Origin: Caldithrix sp.
GTDB lineage: Bacteria > KSB1 > UBA2214 > DYKH01
Length of the DNA: 52,645 nucleotides
Reading direction: 5' to 3'
Assembly (NCBI GenBank): GCA_020722685.1
Contig: DYKH01000015.1
Location: forward strand, 8,133-60,777
Shown one piece after another: positions 24,996 through 33,421 of the stretch. Position 1 is the stretch's first letter, and each line of letters starts with the position of its first letter. The notes under the pieces were generated by a model that was not told the DNA's origin, searched no databases, and saw only the letters and a program-made list of their open reading frames with translations. The translations under genes and the position numbers were made by a program.

Positions 24996-26989
24996 TATTT
25001 GACTTGTCCCAATTTTTCTAACAAATGACGCCGGCTTTCATCCGAGTCCAGCGCGCGTCGCCAATATTGCTCTGCGGTGGATCGATCACCCAACTTCAAG
25101 TAAACATCCCCCAAGTGCTCCATTACTTCCGCCGAATCTGCACGCAGCGCCAGCGATTTCTCGATATATGTCTTGGCGTTCTCATAATCACCGAGTTGGT
25201 AATAGATCCAACCCAAGGTGTCCAAATAGGGCGCATTGTCTTGATCCGCCTTCAGGGCCTTCTGCACCATCTCCAGTGCTTCATGCAAACGAACGCCCAT
25301 GACTGAAAGGTGATACGCATAATTGTTGAGAACGATGGGACTATCGGGTTCCAACTTGAGGAGTTTGGCGTAGATTTCTTCAGAACGATTGTACTCTCTA
25401 ACCTCGTCATAAGCAGCGGAAAGGGCCAAGAGCGTCTGCACGTTTTCCGGCTCTACTTCATCGGACTTGGCGAGGTGCTTGATGGCCTGCTGGAATTTCT
25501 GCTGCCGGCTGAATAAGGTGCCGAGATAGTAGTTGATTTCCGGATCTTCAGGAAACCTTTGCAGAGCTTGCTCAAAGTTCTGGGTAGCTCGCGCCAGACT
25601 ATCCATCTGGATATAGTTGATTCCGCGCAATACCCACAGGCTGGGCACATTTGCCTGCAATTCAATGGCTTTACTCAGACAGGTCGCGGCTTTTTCGTTT
25701 TGTTTGCGCAAAATGTAAAAGCGACCCAAAGTGACCGGCACGCGCCAATCGTTGCCGTGCGTTTGTGCCAGCGATTCTCCTTGCTCGATGGCCTGCAGCG
25801 TATCTCCCTTTTGCATGAGTAGGTTGGCAATTTCGATGCGCGCTCCGACGAAGGTGGTATCGTTGTCCTTGAGCGGAGTGTACAAGGCAATGGCATCGTC
25901 CCACTGCTTCTTGCTGACGTACATGTCGCGCAGCCGGCGGCGGACGTCAAAAAAGCCGGGATTTTTTTCTATCGCGGTCTTGTAGGTCTGTACGGAAGCG
26001 AGGCTGTCTCCCCGGAGCTTCTGAATAGCCGCCAAGGCCAAATAGGCGCGCTCGCTTTTGGGGTGCTGCTGCACAATGAGTCCGAACCAATCGCACGCCC
26101 TGAGCGTATCGCCCTTTTGGAAGTAGAATTGTCCTAACTGTAGCTTATCGGTCAAATTTGTCGAGTCTTGCCGCACCAGTTCTTGGTAAAGCTGAACAGC
26201 CTCATCCCAGCGTTTGGTCTTTTCCAGCAGCAGGCGAAGCTCGGCTTTGACGTCCGCAAAGCCGCGGTGGCCGTCAATCGCTTGACGATAAGTCTGGATG
26301 GCTTTGGCCGTGTCGCCTTTAGCAACGTAGGCCGCGGCCGTCGCCAAATACCCCGGCTCCGAATCCGGAAAGTCCCGAACCACCCCTTCGTAGACCTGTA
26401 GCGCTTGAGAAAATGCCTTCTTTTGCAAAAACACGTGACCCACGCGCAATCGATGTTCCGCATCATCCAACCCGCTGCGGACCATGTTTTGGTAAGCTTT
26501 CAAAGCCCCATCATTATCGTTGAGGGCGATTTGCAGGTAGGTGAGATTGTAGAGCGCCTCCAGGTTATTTGGCTCTAATTTGACAATCTTTTCGTAAACT
26601 CTGGCTGCGTTTCGGAATTGGCGCAGCTTGTTGTAAGTACCTGCCAGCAGCTCTAAGGCATCCATATTTTGCGGCGAGGCGCGCAGGGCTTTGTTGGCCA
26701 TACGTATGGACATGCGTAGCTCGTCCAGCAGGTAGTAGTCTTCGGCCAGAGCTAAATAGATTCCGGCGGAGGAAGTATCGATCTCAGCCGCCTGATGGTA
26801 CTCCACCAAGGCGCCTTTGGGATTCCCCATCATGTCCTCGATGGCGCCGTTGATGATATGGTCCATGGCTTCCCGATTATAGGCCGGCACAGGCTTGGGC
26901 TTCGTCCGCAGCTTGGCGGTGGAACTGCAACCCATAAGGCCGGCAGCCAGAAGGAAAACCAATGCGAAGTGGTAGGTGTTTATCTTCAT
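24995..26989 (-). CDS. TPR-repeat lipoprotein
   Basis: A 664-residue protein with a lipoprotein signal (LVFLLAAGLMGC, lipobox LMGC at about residues 18-21), so it is attached to the outer or inner membrane facing the periplasm. The rest is an almost continuous array of about 17-18 tetratricopeptide repeats (e.g. AARVYEKIVKLEPNNLEALY and ALQVYEGVVRDFPDSEPGYL), a scaffold for protein-protein contacts. It shares a base with the start of the downstream DUF4292 lipoprotein, so translation is coupled; the two may act together at the envelope. The partner is unknown. Confidence 0.88.
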   Translation of the reverse strand: MKINTYHFALVFLLAAGLMGCSSTAKLRTKPKPVPAYNREAMDHIINGAIEDMMGNPKGALVEYHQAAEIDTSSAGIYLALAEDYYLLDELRMSIRMANKALRASPQNMDALELLAGTYNKLRQFRNAARVYEKIVKLEPNNLEALYNLTYLQIALNDNDGALKAYQNMVRSGLDDAEHRLRVGHVFLQKKAFSQALQVYEGVVRDFPDSEPGYLATAAAYVAKGDTAKAIQTYRQAIDGHRGFADVKAELRLLLEKTKRWDEAVQLYQELVRQDSTNLTDKLQLGQFYFQKGDTLRACDWFGLIVQQHPKSERAYLALAAIQKLRGDSLASVQTYKTAIEKNPGFFDVRRRLRDMYVSKKQWDDAIALYTPLKDNDTTFVGARIEIANLLMQKGDTLQAIEQGESLAQTHGNDWRVPVTLGRFYILRKQNEKAATCLSKAIELQANVPSLWVLRGINYIQMDSLARATQNFEQALQRFPEDPEINYYLGTLFSRQQKFQQAIKHLAKSDEVEPENVQTLLALSAAYDEVREYNRSEEIYAKLLKLEPDSPIVLNNYAYHLSVMGVRLHEALEMVQKALKADQDNAPYLDTLGWIYYQLGDYENAKTYIEKSLALRADSAEVMEHLGDVYLKLGDRSTAEQYWRRALDSDESRRHLLEKLGQVK

Positions 26990-27024
26990 CTAACTTGATG
27001 CTTGCTGAAGGTTATAAAGGCGCG

Positions 27025-27055
27025 AAAATATATCATAATTTTGTTTCAATCACAA
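27025..27055 (-). promoter_or_regulatory. Candidate promoter for the TPR lipoprotein operon
   Basis: On the minus strand TTG (27055-27053), 20 nt, then TATATTTT (27032-27025), close to the Bacteroidota-type TAnnTTTG. It lies 36-66 bp upstream of the start codon in the AT-rich divergent gap 26990-27239. No equally good element is seen for the divergent M23 gene. Confidence 0.35.
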
Positions 27056-27239
27056 GTGAAAAATCCCGGCGACCGAGGAGCCCATAAATCTCTTGATGTT
27101 CTGGCTAAATTTGAATACTTTTGCACTTGTCGAACGACGGTGGTGCCTGGGCGGTTCCGCAAATTTTTCTTGTGAAACGTACGTCCTTTGGGCGCCGCCG
27201 GTGAGCGACAACGCCGCGTTGAAGAGACGAGCAAATTGA

Positions 27240-29507
27240 ATGAAGGCCTTCTTATTCTACATGATCAATCTTGGCTGCGCTCCGCTGACAGTTGTGCTTC
27301 CTTCCTTGCTGTTTCTGGGAGAAGCTGGAATGGCGGGACCCGAAGCCACGCCTGCACGGGTCAACGCCTACGGGCAGATCATCCTGGCATCCGACTCGAT
27401 GGCCGCAAACAAGGAGGTGGGCCGCTGCTTTTCCTCTGACGGCCGGTTTTGTGCTGAATACCGATTTGACAACGCCGGCTTTGATCATTTCCAAGTTGCG
27501 CGGTTAGACCTATTCTATCAAAGAAATCTTGTCGCGACGATCGCCAATCCTGTTGGCAGCGGATTCTATGCCTCCAACTCCGGTTTGGTGGCCGCGGTAG
27601 AGGCCGACGAATCGCCTTCCGGTAAGGGACGACTCACTTTTTATTCATCATCCGGAAAGATTCTATTTCAGCGCGAAACCCGTTTTGCACGCGACTTTTG
27701 TTTTTCCTCAAGCGGCGAGGTCTTTGCTTTCAATAGCGCAGATGGATTGATGGCTATGACCCCAAAGCAAAAGATCAATCGCTGCTTCGGCGAGGCGCAA
27801 GTTTTTGCTCTTTCGACCACTGGGGACTCTATCGTCACTCTGAGTGAAAAACGTCTATCTGTTTGGCACGGGTCTGAGAAAATGACGGAGTTAATCGTGG
27901 ACCTCGATTGGCCGCGCAAATTGGCCTTAGCTCCTCAAGGCCGTCACCTCGCCGCGATCGGTAAAAGTCAGTTACTGGTCATCGAGATTCCTTCCGGGAA
28001 ATTGGTCGTGCAAAAACTGCTGCCGGCCGGCCAAACGTACCGGGACATTGAATGGCAAGATGGAAAAATTTTGGTAGGTATTCAGCGGCGCACCGGGGAT
28101 ACCTTGCAAGGACTCCTGCGCAGCTTTGATTTGGAAGGAGTGCAGATCGACTCGAGCAACACAGAGTCCCTGACGCTGCCCAAGTTGAGGGATGTGCCAG
28201 CAAAGCAGCTCCTAAAACCGGCGGATCGGGACACCATTTTGTGGCCTATGGCGCCCTTTAATGAGGCACATCCGATTGGGAATACATACGAAGAGTATCA
28301 AGACTATGGCGGCGATCCGTATCTTCATCCCGGCGCGGATATGCTGGCGCCGGATAAGACGCCGGTGTTCTCGGTCTCCGGGGGCGTCGTCAAGGCTGTG
28401 CTGACCATCAGCGCCGAATATCACTGGCGAATCGCCGTGGGGGACAGCGATACCACGGGTCCCAGCGAGGGCTGGCTGTATGCCCACTTGATACAAAACT
28501 CCATCCCCTTTGCGGTCGGCGATAGCGTTCACGCAATGGACTTTCTGGGCGAATTGGTGCCCTGGCCGGTCAGTAATTTCACCCATTGTCATTTTGTCAA
28601 AATAAGCGATTCCGGCAGAACTTGGAGCATGCCCTGGGATGCTGTGTTCAATCCGCTGGAAGTATTGCGTCCCAATACGGATGTGGAGCCGCCCGTTTTT
28701 CATCCTGCCAAGGGCAAGGACACGTTGGCTTTTTGTGTGAATGAGTCGTCAATGTACCTCGATCCGTTTGCTTTGGTCGGCAAGGTCGATATCATTGCCA
28801 AGGTCGGAGACCATCTCGGCCATCCCGACTGGGAGTGTAGTCCATACCGATTAGACTATGAAGTGTTGAGTTTGCCTTCCGGCAATCGGGTGCTCGGACC
28901 TATTCACACTACGACCTTCAGCCACATCATCCCTGCGTACACCGGCACCGCACAAATGACGCACGTACTCTATAAAAATGACCAAACCTGCAATTCCGAG
29001 GGCGATTATAACAACCGGGACTTTTTCCTGATCCTGACGAATTCCGACGGCGACTCGTTGCTGGAACTGAGCGACGCCGACAGTTCGCTGGACACTGCCC
29101 GCTTCAATGACGGGCCTTACCGCATTGTGGTGCGCGCTTATGATGCGGGCGGTAATGTGACCTCCGCCGGGATGGACGTGGAGTTTGTGAATGGGGTAAC
29201 GAACGTCGTCAAAGTCGAAGCTCCGCCGGCTGCATTTCACCTTCGCCAAAATTTCCCTAATCCTTTTAACGGGAGCACTACCTTTGACTATGAAACGGCT
29301 CAGCCGGGACAGCTTTTTTGGAGTATTTTCGATCTTGCGGGCAGAGCCGTCTTTTCACAGGAGGTCGCTCATAGCCAAGCAGGCCAATATCAATGGACGT
29401 GGGCGGCCAGAGACGGTGAAGGCAAAACGCTTCCATCGGGCATTTATTTCGCAAGAGCTGAAATGGGGGGACACGTTCATGCTCTCAAAATAGCACTTAC
29501 AAAATGA
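27240..29507 (+). CDS. Secreted M23-family metallopeptidase with T9SS-type C-terminal sorting domain
   Basis: A 755-residue exported protein with a signal peptide at about residues 1-32. Residues 60-310 form repeated short beta segments, probably a propeller-like domain. The peptidase core at about 355-455 has the M23 zinc set: His363 and Asp367 in YLHPGADM, His416 in LYAHLI, and the HxH His449/His451 in FTHCHF. M23 enzymes cut peptidoglycan cross-bridges or other Gly-rich peptides. A beta-sandwich region follows. The last 85 residues are a FlgD-like/type A sorting domain: AFHLRQNFPNPFNGSTTFDY, GQLFWSIFDLAGR and LPSGIYFARAEMG. This predicts export through the T9SS, consistent with sprA in the window. 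Confidence 0.9.
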   Translation: MKAFLFYMINLGCAPLTVVLPSLLFLGEAGMAGPEATPARVNAYGQIILASDSMAANKEVGRCFSSDGRFCAEYRFDNAGFDHFQVARLDLFYQRNLVATIANPVGSGFYASNSGLVAAVEADESPSGKGRLTFYSSSGKILFQRETRFARDFCFSSSGEVFAFNSADGLMAMTPKQKINRCFGEAQVFALSTTGDSIVTLSEKRLSVWHGSEKMTELIVDLDWPRKLALAPQGRHLAAIGKSQLLVIEIPSGKLVVQKLLPAGQTYRDIEWQDGKILVGIQRRTGDTLQGLLRSFDLEGVQIDSSNTESLTLPKLRDVPAKQLLKPADRDTILWPMAPFNEAHPIGNTYEEYQDYGGDPYLHPGADMLAPDKTPVFSVSGGVVKAVLTISAEYHWRIAVGDSDTTGPSEGWLYAHLIQNSIPFAVGDSVHAMDFLGELVPWPVSNFTHCHFVKISDSGRTWSMPWDAVFNPLEVLRPNTDVEPPVFHPAKGKDTLAFCVNESSMYLDPFALVGKVDIIAKVGDHLGHPDWECSPYRLDYEVLSLPSGNRVLGPIHTTTFSHIIPAYTGTAQMTHVLYKNDQTCNSEGDYNNRDFFLILTNSDGDSLLELSDADSSLDTARFNDGPYRIVVRAYDAGGNVTSAGMDVEFVNGVTNVVKVEAPPAAFHLRQNFPNPFNGSTTFDYETAQPGQLFWSIFDLAGRAVFSQEVAHSQAGQYQWTWAARDGEGKTLPSGIYFARAEMGGHVHALKIALTK

Positions 29508-29564
29508 GCCGGGGATGGCACTCCCTTCCTGGCGGGAAAAGGTCGGGACCGGTCACAAGCGCAA

Positions 29565-29701
29565 AATAGTCAAAATGAATGTAGTCAAAATGATCCGTTT
29601 CCAAGAGCCGCCAGGTTCTCTTCTCCTTCACTATGGCTCTGATCGGATCATCTGGATGGCATTCGGAATGTCTTTGTCTCCAATTATTTTGACTTTTTGT
29701 T
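29565..29701. repeat. Repeat cluster AGTCAAAAT with inverted ends, copy 2
   Basis: The left part has two AGTCAAAATGA units (near 29569 and 29582). The right part has the inverted form (CAATTATTTTGACTTTTTG, 29681-29699), whose complement matches the 10763-10796 repeat. The two ends could pair over about 15 of 18 bases, so a short TIR-bounded element is possible. Confidence 0.5.
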
Positions 29702-29774
29702 TGCTGAGTAATTTTGGTTCCTACGATCTGGTACACAACATTTGACAACTGAAGATGGGGAAAAAAGCCGTTGC

Positions 29775-30794
29775 ATGAATAGGAGATTGATCCAACCAGA
29801 CAATTGGAAGAATTTTCTGAACAAGCTCCGCTCGCACAGCTGGCGCGGATACATTTTGATTGGGATGGTGGTGTATCTGGTTCTCATAAACCAGCTCATC
29901 CGCGTTCGGCCCGATCATGTCTTCATCGCCCTTATGCTCTTTGTTCTGGCGTTGGGTAAAGGCCGGATGAAGCAATTCACCCTCGATTGGGCGCCGTGGA
30001 TCATCTTTTGGATTTGCTACGACATGATGCGAGGCGTGGCGGATAATTTGCGTGGCGCTATCAACGTCGTACTACCTTACAAAGTAGAATTGGCCATGTT
30101 TGGCCCGTTGTTCGGCGGCGTCATCCCTTGCTTTTATCTGCAAGATCTGCAGCAAGCATGGCAGGGAACGCTGCTGAAAAATCTCCTGGACGCTTCCGGC
30201 GGGCTGTTCTATACTTTGCATTTTGGCTTGCCCTTGATATTAGGCTGGGTCTTCTGGCACACTACCGACGACCGCAAGATGTTCTATCGGTTTGTTTGGA
30301 CTATGACGCTGTTAAATTTCTCCGCTCTGGCCACCTTTATGCTCTATCCCGCGGCGCCGCCCTGGTACGTTTACAGCTATGGCTTTGGCCAGCCGCCGCA
30401 CACGACTTACTGGGGACTCGGCGCCGGCGCTTTGGTTAATGTGGATAAGATGATCGGCATGAACTTTTTCCAGACACTTTGGGGAGGATTCAATCCCAAT
30501 CACTTTGCCGCCATCCCCTCTTTGCATGGCGCTTACCCGGCTGCGGTGGCGCTTTTTACCTATAAAAAGTTCAAACGCTGGCCGGGATTACTTTTGCTTT
30601 ATCCCCTCGGCGTTTGGTTTTCAGCGGTCTATCTGAATCAGCATTACATCATAGATTTGTTCATTGGCGCCGGCTATTTGGCAGTTGCCTACAGAATAAC
30701 GGATCGACTTCTCGTCCCCAAGGTTTTTTCCCGATTCATCAGTTGGGAGCCAAAACGCTCCCGTACGCAACCGCTGTATCCTGTTGAGCGCTGA
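29775..30794 (+). CDS. PAP2 / Aur1-like membrane phosphatase or phosphotransferase
   Basis: A 339-residue polytopic membrane protein with about six TM segments. The start is the ATG at 29775 (MNRRLIQPDNWKNFLNK), preferred over the TTG at 29742, which has no Shine-Dalgarno. The PAP2 active-site motifs are FAAIPSLHGAYP (SxxH) and SAVYLNQHYIIDLFIGAG (H-x3-D), both near the C-terminus as in Aur1/inositolphosphoryl-transferase proteins; YPAAPPWYVYSYG is also typical of that subgroup. The likely role is transfer or removal of a phosphoryl head group on a lipid, such as undecaprenyl or an inositol lipid. Specificity unknown. Confidence 0.82.
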   Translation: MNRRLIQPDNWKNFLNKLRSHSWRGYILIGMVVYLVLINQLIRVRPDHVFIALMLFVLALGKGRMKQFTLDWAPWIIFWICYDMMRGVADNLRGAINVVLPYKVELAMFGPLFGGVIPCFYLQDLQQAWQGTLLKNLLDASGGLFYTLHFGLPLILGWVFWHTTDDRKMFYRFVWTMTLLNFSALATFMLYPAAPPWYVYSYGFGQPPHTTYWGLGAGALVNVDKMIGMNFFQTLWGGFNPNHFAAIPSLHGAYPAAVALFTYKKFKRWPGLLLLYPLGVWFSAVYLNQHYIIDLFIGAGYLAVAYRITDRLLVPKVFSRFISWEPKRSRTQPLYPVER

Positions 30795-30836
30795 GTGCTC
30801 AGCCGTTCAGGCTCAGGTGTTGCAAAGACATTTCCC

Positions 30837-30866
30837 TTGACATTTAAATGAATAGTTCTAAATTAG
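30837..30866 (+). promoter_or_regulatory. Promoter of tRNA-Phe
   Basis: TTGACA (30837-30842), 16 nt, TAAATTAG (30859-30866); counted as the Bacteroidota element it is TTG-N19-TAnnTTAG. Transcription would start around 30872, just ahead of the tRNA at 30880. This is the clearest link between a promoter candidate and a stable RNA in the window. Confidence 0.65.
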
Positions 30867-30879
30867 TGCCGTCAAAAAG

Positions 30880-30952
<73 letters not shown>

Positions 30953-30963
30953 CATGGGTAAGA

Positions 30964-30993
30964 CCCTGCCAGTGCGTGCGGCAGGGATTTTTT
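30964..30993 (+). terminator. Intrinsic terminator of tRNA-Phe
   Basis: CCCTGCC (30964-30970) and GGCAGGG (30980-30986) form a perfect 7-bp stem with a 9-nt loop, followed by ATTTTTT. It lies 11 bp after the tRNA end. Confidence 0.9.
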
Positions 30994-31111
30994 ATTTGTG
31001 GGCTCGACCGGATTGGAAAGAGTCAGAGAGCCGCAAGAAGGAACCAGCCATGAACACAAAACGGGGAAAAACTAATGTCGCTCGGCGCGCTGCTTGAGAA
31101 GGAAGAAAGCA

Positions 31112-31792
31112 ATGAGAAAGCTACCTCCAAAAGCTGCATTAGTCGAGGCACTGATGATTACAGTCATTGCTGCAATCATTGGCTTGAGCGTTAATGCCGT
31201 ACATCCAAGACGTGTTTCCATTTCAACTCAGCGTCCGCCTATTGCCGCTGCGGATGATTCTGTATTTGCTGAGGAATTGCCGGGCGTTGTCATTTCCGGT
31301 GGAAACGATCCATCGCCCAAATTGGAGGAGACGCAAAACGGGCCAATTACCGTCAACACCGAACAAGTCCGGCGACTGATTGCCGGCGGCAAGGCCGTGG
31401 TCATTGACGCTCGAAACCAAGCTGAGTTCATAAGCGGCCACATTCCCGAGGCCATCAATCTGCCATTTGAGCGTATTTCGGCGCACACAGATTTGGTCAA
31501 TTCCCTCCCTCATGACAAGTGGTTGATCTGCTATTGTGATGGCCCTCCCTGCGATTTAGGCGAGTTGCTGGCTTTCGAGTTGTGGAGCACGGGATTCGAA
31601 ACAGTGGCCGTATATCAGGAGGGCATGGACGCTTGGAGAAAATCAAATGCGATCGAAAAGGGAGAGGAGAAGATCGAACATGCAAAACAAAATGGTAGGC
31701 TGGATGGTCTTGCTGCTCCGCTTGCTGGTGGGAGCAGTGTTTATTTTCGCGGCTATTGGCAAAATCTGGAATCCACCAGCTTTTGCCAATGA
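31112..31792 (+). CDS. Rhodanese-like domain protein, membrane-anchored
   Basis: The start is the ATG at 31112, with AAGGA 8 nt upstream, giving 226 residues. One N-terminal TM segment (EALMITVIAAIIGLSV) puts the domain in the periplasm. The rhodanese domain spans about residues 76-190: VVIDARNQAEFISGHIPEAI, then the active-site loop WLICYCDGPPCDLGELLAF with candidate catalytic Cys and a second Cys. Rhodaneses carry sulfane sulfur on this Cys. The last 37 residues overlap the next gene by 113 bp in another frame, so the natural end of the protein is uncertain. Probably works with the adjacent MauE-like protein. Confidence 0.8.
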   Translation: MRKLPPKAALVEALMITVIAAIIGLSVNAVHPRRVSISTQRPPIAAADDSVFAEELPGVVISGGNDPSPKLEETQNGPITVNTEQVRRLIAGGKAVVIDARNQAEFISGHIPEAINLPFERISAHTDLVNSLPHDKWLICYCDGPPCDLGELLAFELWSTGFETVAVYQEGMDAWRKSNAIEKGEEKIEHAKQNGRLDGLAAPLAGGSSVYFRGYWQNLESTSFCQ

Positions 31793-32108
31793 CATCGACA
31801 ACTATCGCATGCTTCCTTACCTGCTTGTATCCCTGATGGCAGTTATCCTGCCGTGGTTGGAATTGTTTTGCGGTCTCTTTCTCATTTTCGGCAAGTGGCT
31901 GAAGGGTAGCTCACTTATCATTGTCGCCATGAATGTCGTCTTTATCATTGCTATCGGTTCGGCTATGGCGCGTGGATTGGATATTACTTGCGGGTGCTTT
32001 TCTGCGACTGATGAAGGAACCAAAGTCGGGACGTTGAGATTGGTGGAAGATATCCTGTTGTTGGGTGCGGCGGGTGTGATTTACTGGCGGGCGGAAGATG
32101 CACACTGA
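31680..32108 (+). CDS. MauE/DoxX-family redox-associated membrane protein
   Basis: A 142-residue protein with four predicted TM segments. The start is the ATG at 31680, preceded by GGAGAAG with 7 nt spacing; the longer frame to 31647 lies in the rhodanese gene. LLLRLLVGAVFIFAAIGKIW is the DoxX/MauE first helix, and LDITCGCFSATDEGTKVGTL contains the CxC pair typical of MauE proteins, thought to act in periplasmic thiol chemistry. The pairing with a rhodanese suggests a small thiol or sulfur-handling module. It overlaps the rhodanese gene by 113 bp. Confidence 0.8.
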   Translation: MQNKMVGWMVLLLRLLVGAVFIFAAIGKIWNPPAFANDIDNYRMLPYLLVSLMAVILPWLELFCGLFLIFGKWLKGSSLIIVAMNVVFIIAIGSAMARGLDITCGCFSATDEGTKVGTLRLVEDILLLGAAGVIYWRAEDAH

Positions 32109-32202
32109 GGCAATAACACATTTTCTAAGAGCTTTTCGTGATAAGCTGCATATTGAATCTCGAGTTTGGGTTTTGCTATCTCTTCCCTTAAGCAAATTAT
32201 TT

Positions 32203-32326
32203 CTAACCGATCACAGGATGCTGTCACCCCTGCGTATGCAGGAGTCTCCTTCTGCCGTGCATTGGAAAGGAGATTCCTGTAACCGCAGGAATGAGGGCAC
32301 TGGCAGGACACCCCGTGATGGGTCAC
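32203..32326. mobile_element. 124-bp MITE-like element, copy 2, with 8-bp target duplication
   Basis: The same length and about 87% the same sequence as 24836-24959 by eye, in the same orientation. Ends: TAACCGATCAC and GTGATGGGTCAC (slightly decayed inverted repeats). The flanks are direct repeats AATTATTT at 32195-32202 and 32327-32334 (a ninth base, C, also matches). Located in the gap between the MauE-like gene and the GT9 gene. Confidence 0.85.
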
Positions 32327-32401
32327 AATTATTTCTTGATTAACAACCAAAATATAAATAGCTTTCTCTGAAAGCATCCATTATCCGAGAATGCCAGCCC
32401 C

Positions 32402-33421
32402 TTGCCTGAAATAAAGAACATCCTCGTCTCCCGGTTGCGTTTTATGGGAGACGTTATCCTTACCGTACCGGTTTGCCATGCCTTACGTCAATCGTATCCG
32501 GCGGCCAAAATTACCTATTTGGCCGAGACTCCTTATCATACTTTGCTTGAGAACCATCCGGACGTTGATGCGGTTATATCCCTGCCGCGTCAGGGCGGTC
32601 AGAACCGGGCTCAGGCCTACGGGAAATTGATTCGGAGTGATTTTGACCTCGCCATCGACTTGTTCGGCAATCCTCGCTCGGCCTTGTTGACTTTTCTCAG
32701 CGGTGCTCGCATCCGCATCGGCGGTAATTTTCGCGGGCGGGGCGTTTTCTATACGCACAGGGTAAAAGATGACGGCGAGAGGAAAACTGCCATTCAGTTT
32801 CACCTCCATTATCTAACGCCTCTTGGAATTCAAGCATTGCCGGTCGACCCGTTTATCGTTTCGACCCCAGCCGAGAAAAATTGGGCGAGGGAATATCTCA
32901 TCAATAAAGGTTACGATTTGCAGCGAACGATTGTTGGCATCCATCCCGGAGCTACCTGGCCGGCCAAGAGATGGCTGCCGGAGAGGTTCGCCGCTCTGGC
33001 GAATCGAATGTCGGAGCAACTCGGCGCCCAGGTACTGTTTACTATGGGGCCAGGCGAAGAAAGCATTTTGCAAGCCGTCGCCAAAGAGTGTCGATTTCCG
33101 GTCATGAAGCCCTCGGTATTCACCCTTCGACAGTTGGCGGCCATCCTCGGTCAACTCGACCTTTTCATCGCCAATGATTGCGGACCGATGCATTTGGCGC
33201 CCGCAGTGGGGACTAAAACCATCGGCCTATTTGGTCCGGGAGAGCCCGACATTTGGTTTCCTTACGATGTGGCCAAAGGACATCGTTTCGTGTATCATAC
33301 CGTTGATTGCAGCCGTTGTCGCCGCGATGTGTGCGAAAAGATGGACTGTATGCAAGCCATAGTCGTTGAGGAAGTTTACCATGCAGCGGTGAGCGCTCTT
33401 GATGCAAAGGTGACAGTCTGA
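32402..33421 (+). CDS. Glycosyltransferase family 9 (lipopolysaccharide heptosyltransferase-like)
   Basis: A 339-residue GT9 protein of usual length. NILVSRLRFMGDVILTVPVC is the N-terminal motif; GIHPGATWPAKRWLPERFAA and FIANDCGPMHLAPAVGTKTI are the donor-binding motifs of WaaF/WaaC-like enzymes. The C-terminus has CSRCRRDVCEKMDCM, a Cys-rich segment common in the family. The likely role is transfer of heptose (or another ADP- or UDP-sugar) to the LPS core. The start is TTG at 32402 with a weak ribosome-binding site. The NYN-domain gene follows directly. Confidence 0.9.
   Translation: MPEIKNILVSRLRFMGDVILTVPVCHALRQSYPAAKITYLAETPYHTLLENHPDVDAVISLPRQGGQNRAQAYGKLIRSDFDLAIDLFGNPRSALLTFLSGARIRIGGNFRGRGVFYTHRVKDDGERKTAIQFHLHYLTPLGIQALPVDPFIVSTPAEKNWAREYLINKGYDLQRTIVGIHPGATWPAKRWLPERFAALANRMSEQLGAQVLFTMGPGEESILQAVAKECRFPVMKPSVFTLRQLAAILGQLDLFIANDCGPMHLAPAVGTKTIGLFGPGEPDIWFPYDVAKGHRFVYHTVDCSRCRRDVCEKMDCMQAIVVEEVYHAAVSALDAKVTV

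Noticed and set aside
26990..27239. Divergent region as a replication origin because strand bias changes here
   Set aside because: No dnaA, dnaN or gyrB nearby, no DnaA boxes in this gap, and lptFG breaks the strand pattern.
30438..30446. Third perfect DnaA-box 9-mer
   Set aside because: It lies inside the PAP2 coding sequence where codon constraints explain it; not linked to the intergenic pair.
31050..31097. 15-codon ORF with a good Shine-Dalgarno just upstream of the rhodanese gene
   Set aside because: Its content (many Arg and Lys, no regulatory codon run) gives no hint of function, and short frames with AAGGA upstream are common by chance.
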